Assembly: GCA_020634135.1 (NCBI GenBank)
Contig: JACKCG010000002.1
Location: 310,001 to 374,000, forward strand
Origin: Anaerolineaceae bacterium
Lineage (GTDB): Bacteria; Chloroflexota; Anaerolineae; Aggregatilineales; Phototrophicaceae
Direction of reading: 5' to 3'
DNA length: 64,000 bases
In this document: one piece after another, positions 61,534 through 64,000 of the stretch
Position numbering within the stretch: the first letter of the stretch is position 1
How the letters are laid out: the number at the start of each line of letters is the position of its first letter
Translations under genes and position numbers: made by a program
Notes under the pieces: model-generated
Databases searched by the model: none
The model's input: only the letters and a program-made list of their open reading frames with translations
Told to the model about the DNA's origin: nothing

Positions 61534-63081
61534 TTACGCTCCCGCCCCGGCGATAGCGCCACGCCGCACCAGGTCAAACATCTGCTCCATATAGCGGTAT
61601 AACACAGTGTCCTGCTCGATAAACGGGATGTGCTGCCGGATGAGGTCGTAAACCGGCTGCGTCCCCTGTCCGAGCGGGGCATCCTGCCCGACCACTTCCC
61701 GCCGGAAGTCCACGCCCTGCGCCGCTGCCATGAGTTCCAGCGCGATAATCCGCTCGGCGTTGTCGTTGATGCGCCGCGCCTTGAGTGCCGCCGTCACGCC
61801 CATGCTCACATGATCTTCCACATTGGCCGACGTGGGGATAGTATCCACGCTGGCCGGGTGGGAAAGCACCTTGCTCTCCGTCGCCATCGCCGCCGCCGTG
61901 TACTGGATAATCATGAAGCCGCTGTTGAGGCCGCCGTTCTTCGTCAAAAAAGCGGGGAGCGTGCTGGTGTTGCTCGCCTCGTCAATCAGGCGCATGATGC
62001 GGCGCTCACTGATGTTGCCGAGTTCGCTCATCGCCAGTCCCAGGTAGTCCATCGCAATCGCCAGCGGTTCACCGTGAAAATTCCCGCCGGAAATCACGTC
62101 AATCTGCCCGGTCTGGTCATCAATGAAGATCAGCGGGTTATCGGTGACCGCGTTGAGTTCAATCTCAAACATCCAGCGGGCATACGCGATGGCATCCCGC
62201 ACCGCGCCATGTACTTGAGGGATACAGCGCAGCGTGTAGGCGTCCTGCACATTCACCGGGTCGTAACCGCGTGTGAAGCCGCTGCCCGCCAGCAGTCGCC
62301 GCAAATCCGCCGCGCACTCGATCTGCCGGGGGAAGGGGCGCAGGGCGTGAATGCGTTCGTCAAAGGCGAGTGTTGTGCCATGCAGCGCCTCCAGCGAAAG
62401 ACATCCGGCCCGGTCTGCTGATTCGTAGATGTTCTCTGCCCGGTGGGTTTCCAGCACGCCTACCGCGCACATGATCGTTGTGCCGTTGGTGAGCGCCAGC
62501 CCTTCTTTGGCGGCCAGCTTGATCGTCCCCAACCCCGCCCGCTGCATGGCTTCTGCGCCGGAGAGCCGTTCGCCCCCGTAGACCGCCTCGCCTTCGCCGA
62601 TGATCGGCAGCGCCATGTGTGCCAGCGGTGCTAAGTCCCCGCTCGCGCCGAGTGACCCTTTTTCCGGGATGACCGGGTGGACGCCGCTGTTCAGCATATC
62701 GAGCAGCAGTTGCAGTGTCCCCAGTCGGATGCCGGAATAGCCACGTGCCAGCGTGTTGGCGCGAATCAGCATGATCGCCCGCACCGTCGGTGTATCGAAC
62801 GGCGCTCCCACGCCCACCGCATGGCTGACCAGGATATTATATTGCAACTGTTCGACCTGCTCCGGCGGGATAACCCGGCCTTTGAACGCGCCAAACCCGG
62901 TGGTGATGCCATAGGCGATGACGCCCTGTTCCAGCAGAGTCTGCACTGCATCGGCGGCACGAGTCACCCGGCGCTGTGCTGTTTCGCTCAACGCAACTGC
63001 CGGACTGCCCGGTTCGCCGTAAGCGACAGCGATCACCTGCTCAATGGTCAATCCTTCACCATCTATGATGATTGTGTCCAT
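61534..63081 (-). CDS. hutH: Histidine ammonia-lyase
   Basis: 515 residues, normal length. Deaminates L-histidine to urocanate in the cytoplasm. The MIO cofactor arises from A146-S147-G148 in KGSLGASGDLAPLAHM. Also seen: YGITTGFGAFKG, the second active-site region LNAVTDNPLIF, GNFHGEPLAIAMDYLG and the tail PASVDTIPTSANVEDHVSMG. These are HAL rather than PAL features. ATG 63081 has AAGGA upstream. The other hut genes (hutU, hutI) are not adjacent. A fragment resembling its 3' end lies at 52.9 kb. Confidence 0.95.
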   Translation of the reverse strand: MDTIIIDGEGLTIEQVIAVAYGEPGSPAVALSETAQRRVTRAADAVQTLLEQGVIAYGITTGFGAFKGRVIPPEQVEQLQYNILVSHAVGVGAPFDTPTVRAIMLIRANTLARGYSGIRLGTLQLLLDMLNSGVHPVIPEKGSLGASGDLAPLAHMALPIIGEGEAVYGGERLSGAEAMQRAGLGTIKLAAKEGLALTNGTTIMCAVGVLETHRAENIYESADRAGCLSLEALHGTTLAFDERIHALRPFPRQIECAADLRRLLAGSGFTRGYDPVNVQDAYTLRCIPQVHGAVRDAIAYARWMFEIELNAVTDNPLIFIDDQTGQIDVISGGNFHGEPLAIAMDYLGLAMSELGNISERRIMRLIDEASNTSTLPAFLTKNGGLNSGFMIIQYTAAAMATESKVLSHPASVDTIPTSANVEDHVSMGVTAALKARRINDNAERIIALELMAAAQGVDFRREVVGQDAPLGQGTQPVYDLIRQHIPFIEQDTVLYRYMEQMFDLVRRGAIAGAGA

Positions 63082-63163
63082 TTTGTTCCTTTAGGAAGAA
63101 GTACCCTGTATCCGTAAAAAGTACAGCATAGCGCGATTGGCGTGGTTGGTCAAAGCTGGAATC

Positions 63164-63191
63164 AAAAACCGCCCCGGAGAACCGAGGCGGT
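63164..63191 (-). terminator. Terminator of the GlsB/YeaQ-type gene
   Basis: The stem ACCGCC/GGCGGT (63168-63173 with 63186-63191), extended inside by CGG/CCG after one mismatch, runs into TTTTT on the - strand (63168-63164). Confidence 0.8.
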
Positions 63192-63221
63192 GTGGAAGCC
63201 ATGAACGGCCTATGGATACCG

Positions 63222-63518
63222 TTAGCGTCGAATCGCCCGCCCGATAAAGATCAGGATCATCGCGCCAACTGTCGCAACCACAAGATTGACCAGTACCAGT
63301 CCGAGTCCGCCGTCTGGTTTATACAGATCGAACAGACTCGCCACGAAGCCGCCGACCAGCGCCCCCAGCAGGCCGAGGATGATGTCATTAACCAACGGGC
63401 GGTCTTTCGCCCCCATGAACCGCCGGGCCAGAGCGCCCGCAATCGCGCCGACAATCAACCACCCGATACAGATAAAGGGTGCGCTGATAATGCCGCCAAT
63501 GATCCCCCCAATATCCAT
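63222..63518 (-). CDS. GlsB/YeaQ/YmgE family small membrane protein
   Basis: 98 residues with three membrane helices and the glycine-rich repeats of the transglycosylase-associated (GlsB/YeaQ) family: WLIVGAIAGALARRFMG, DIILGLLGALVGGFVAS and LVVATVGAMILIFIGRAI. General stress-linked membrane proteins of unknown activity. AAAGGG lies 9 nt before ATG 63518. Monocistronic, with a terminator after it. Confidence 0.92.
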   Translation of the reverse strand: MDIGGIIGGIISAPFICIGWLIVGAIAGALARRFMGAKDRPLVNDIILGLLGALVGGFVASLFDLYKPDGGLGLVLVNLVVATVGAMILIFIGRAIRR

Positions 63519-63675
63519 GTCTAATACCCTTTCAACCTATTTTCCTGATGGTTGTGTTGGAAAACCAGCACAGTCTAATAGTACATCAGTTCGGATGGCT
63601 GTGCTACTCTTTACGTTCGTTGCCAGGGGGTGGCTCGCCGTTTCACGGGAAGAACAGGCCGCCGCGCGCGTGTGG

Positions 63676-64000
63676 TCAGCGGAGAGACAGTGCATCCCGA
63701 ATTTCGGCGGCGTGGGCGTCATAATGCCGTTTGACGTAACGAAATAACATCTCAATCGTGACAAATCCATCCAGCATCGGGTCCCAACCAGGGTAAACCG
63801 CCCCTTTTTTCCACTCATCATCGCGTATGGTCTGCAACGCGGCTAAAACCCGCTGGTGTGCTTCGTCGTATGCCTCATGAATCGTTTCCAGGGTATAGCG
63901 CCGTGCGCCCCGCTTCGTGTTCCACTCGTTAAGCCGGTGGAAAATGAAGGCTGGCGGCAGCAGAAGCCGCTGGAAGCGCCGGATCATCCCCAGGTCAGCC
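63676..64000 (-). CDS. DinB/ClbS-like protein, C-terminal part
   Basis: The frame is open to the window edge (A-D-L-G-M-I-R-R upstream of the first ATG at 63987), so the N-terminus lies beyond 64000. Visible helices: RFQRLLLPPAFIFHRLNEWN, RRYTLETIHEAYDEAHQRVL, DDEWKKGAVYP and MLFRYVKRHYDAHAAEI. The late Y/H-V-K-R-H-Y-D-A-H helix is like that of DinB-superfamily four-helix proteins, which bind metal with three His; only part of the set is seen here. Function unknown. Confidence 0.6.
   Translation of the reverse strand, partial: ADLGMIRRFQRLLLPPAFIFHRLNEWNTKRGARRYTLETIHEAYDEAHQRVLAALQTIRDDEWKKGAVYPGWDPMLDGFVTIEMLFRYVKRHYDAHAAEIRDALSLR

Overview
The window is a gene-dense bacterial chromosome segment, GC-rich, with four tRNAs, a ribosomal protein/transcription cluster and mostly single-copy housekeeping or secreted-protein genes. 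Several traits point to a Chloroflexota bacterium of the Anaerolineae type. These are lipoproteins and secreted proteins with Thr/Pro linkers, a class III cyclase-ATPase-TPR giant protein, a Bacillus-type SOS box in front of lexA, TIR and CAP domain proteins, and very large FtsX-type permeases with no obvious outer-membrane partner. The assignment rests on gene style alone, with no database search.

Region 1 (1-5 kb): the end of a sugar or glycerol-phosphate ABC permease overlapping a HAD phosphatase, then the cluster tRNA-Thr, tRNA-Tyr, tRNA-Thr, rpmG, tRNA-Trp, secE, nusG, rplK, rplA. A consensus-like promoter precedes the tRNAs and a clear terminator follows tRNA-Trp. The rplA leader folds into a structure resembling an L1 repressor site. 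rplJ/rplL do not follow.

Region 2 (5-24 kb): an accessory stretch with a divergent macro-domain protein, a TIR-TM-CAP receptor-like protein followed by a secreted CAP protein, two methyltransferases, a two-gene SLATT-like membrane pair, a TIR-NACHT STAND NTPase and two 2H phosphoesterases. Mixed in are gatB, a small heat-shock protein, a tandem hotdog thioesterase, an MTAP-like phosphorylase, a LysE exporter, an inositol-monophosphatase-like enzyme and a cold-shock protein. TIR, macro, 2H and nucleoside phosphorylase folds all act in NAD/ADP-ribose or cyclic-nucleotide chemistry elsewhere, so this is the most plausible place for an undescribed immune or stress system.

Region 3 (24-50 kb): secreted and membrane functions. 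They include a TAP-like peptidase, a Thr-nucleophile sulfatase-like enzyme, a secreted protein built of two long repeats, a KimA-like K+ transporter with a ~300-nt leader, an alginate-lyase-like protein, an FHA protein, an EEP hydrolase, an M28 peptidase/SGNH operon, a WD40 lipoprotein, a ClC-CBS-TrkA_C channel, the cyclase/ATPase/TPR protein, a GT39-like glycosyltransferase, lexA and a TPR protein. An intergenic stretch at 49.1-49.6 kb carries two short repeat families.

Region 4 (50-64 kb): a PA14-SH3 secreted protein, an RCK-bearing two-TM protein without a recognisable K+ filter, and an 881-bp insertion flanked by 33-bp direct repeats. The insertion carries a broken MazEF-like module and a 3' remnant of a hutH-like gene. 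A four-gene ABC export operon, hutH, a GlsB/YeaQ-type membrane protein and the end of a DinB-like gene follow.
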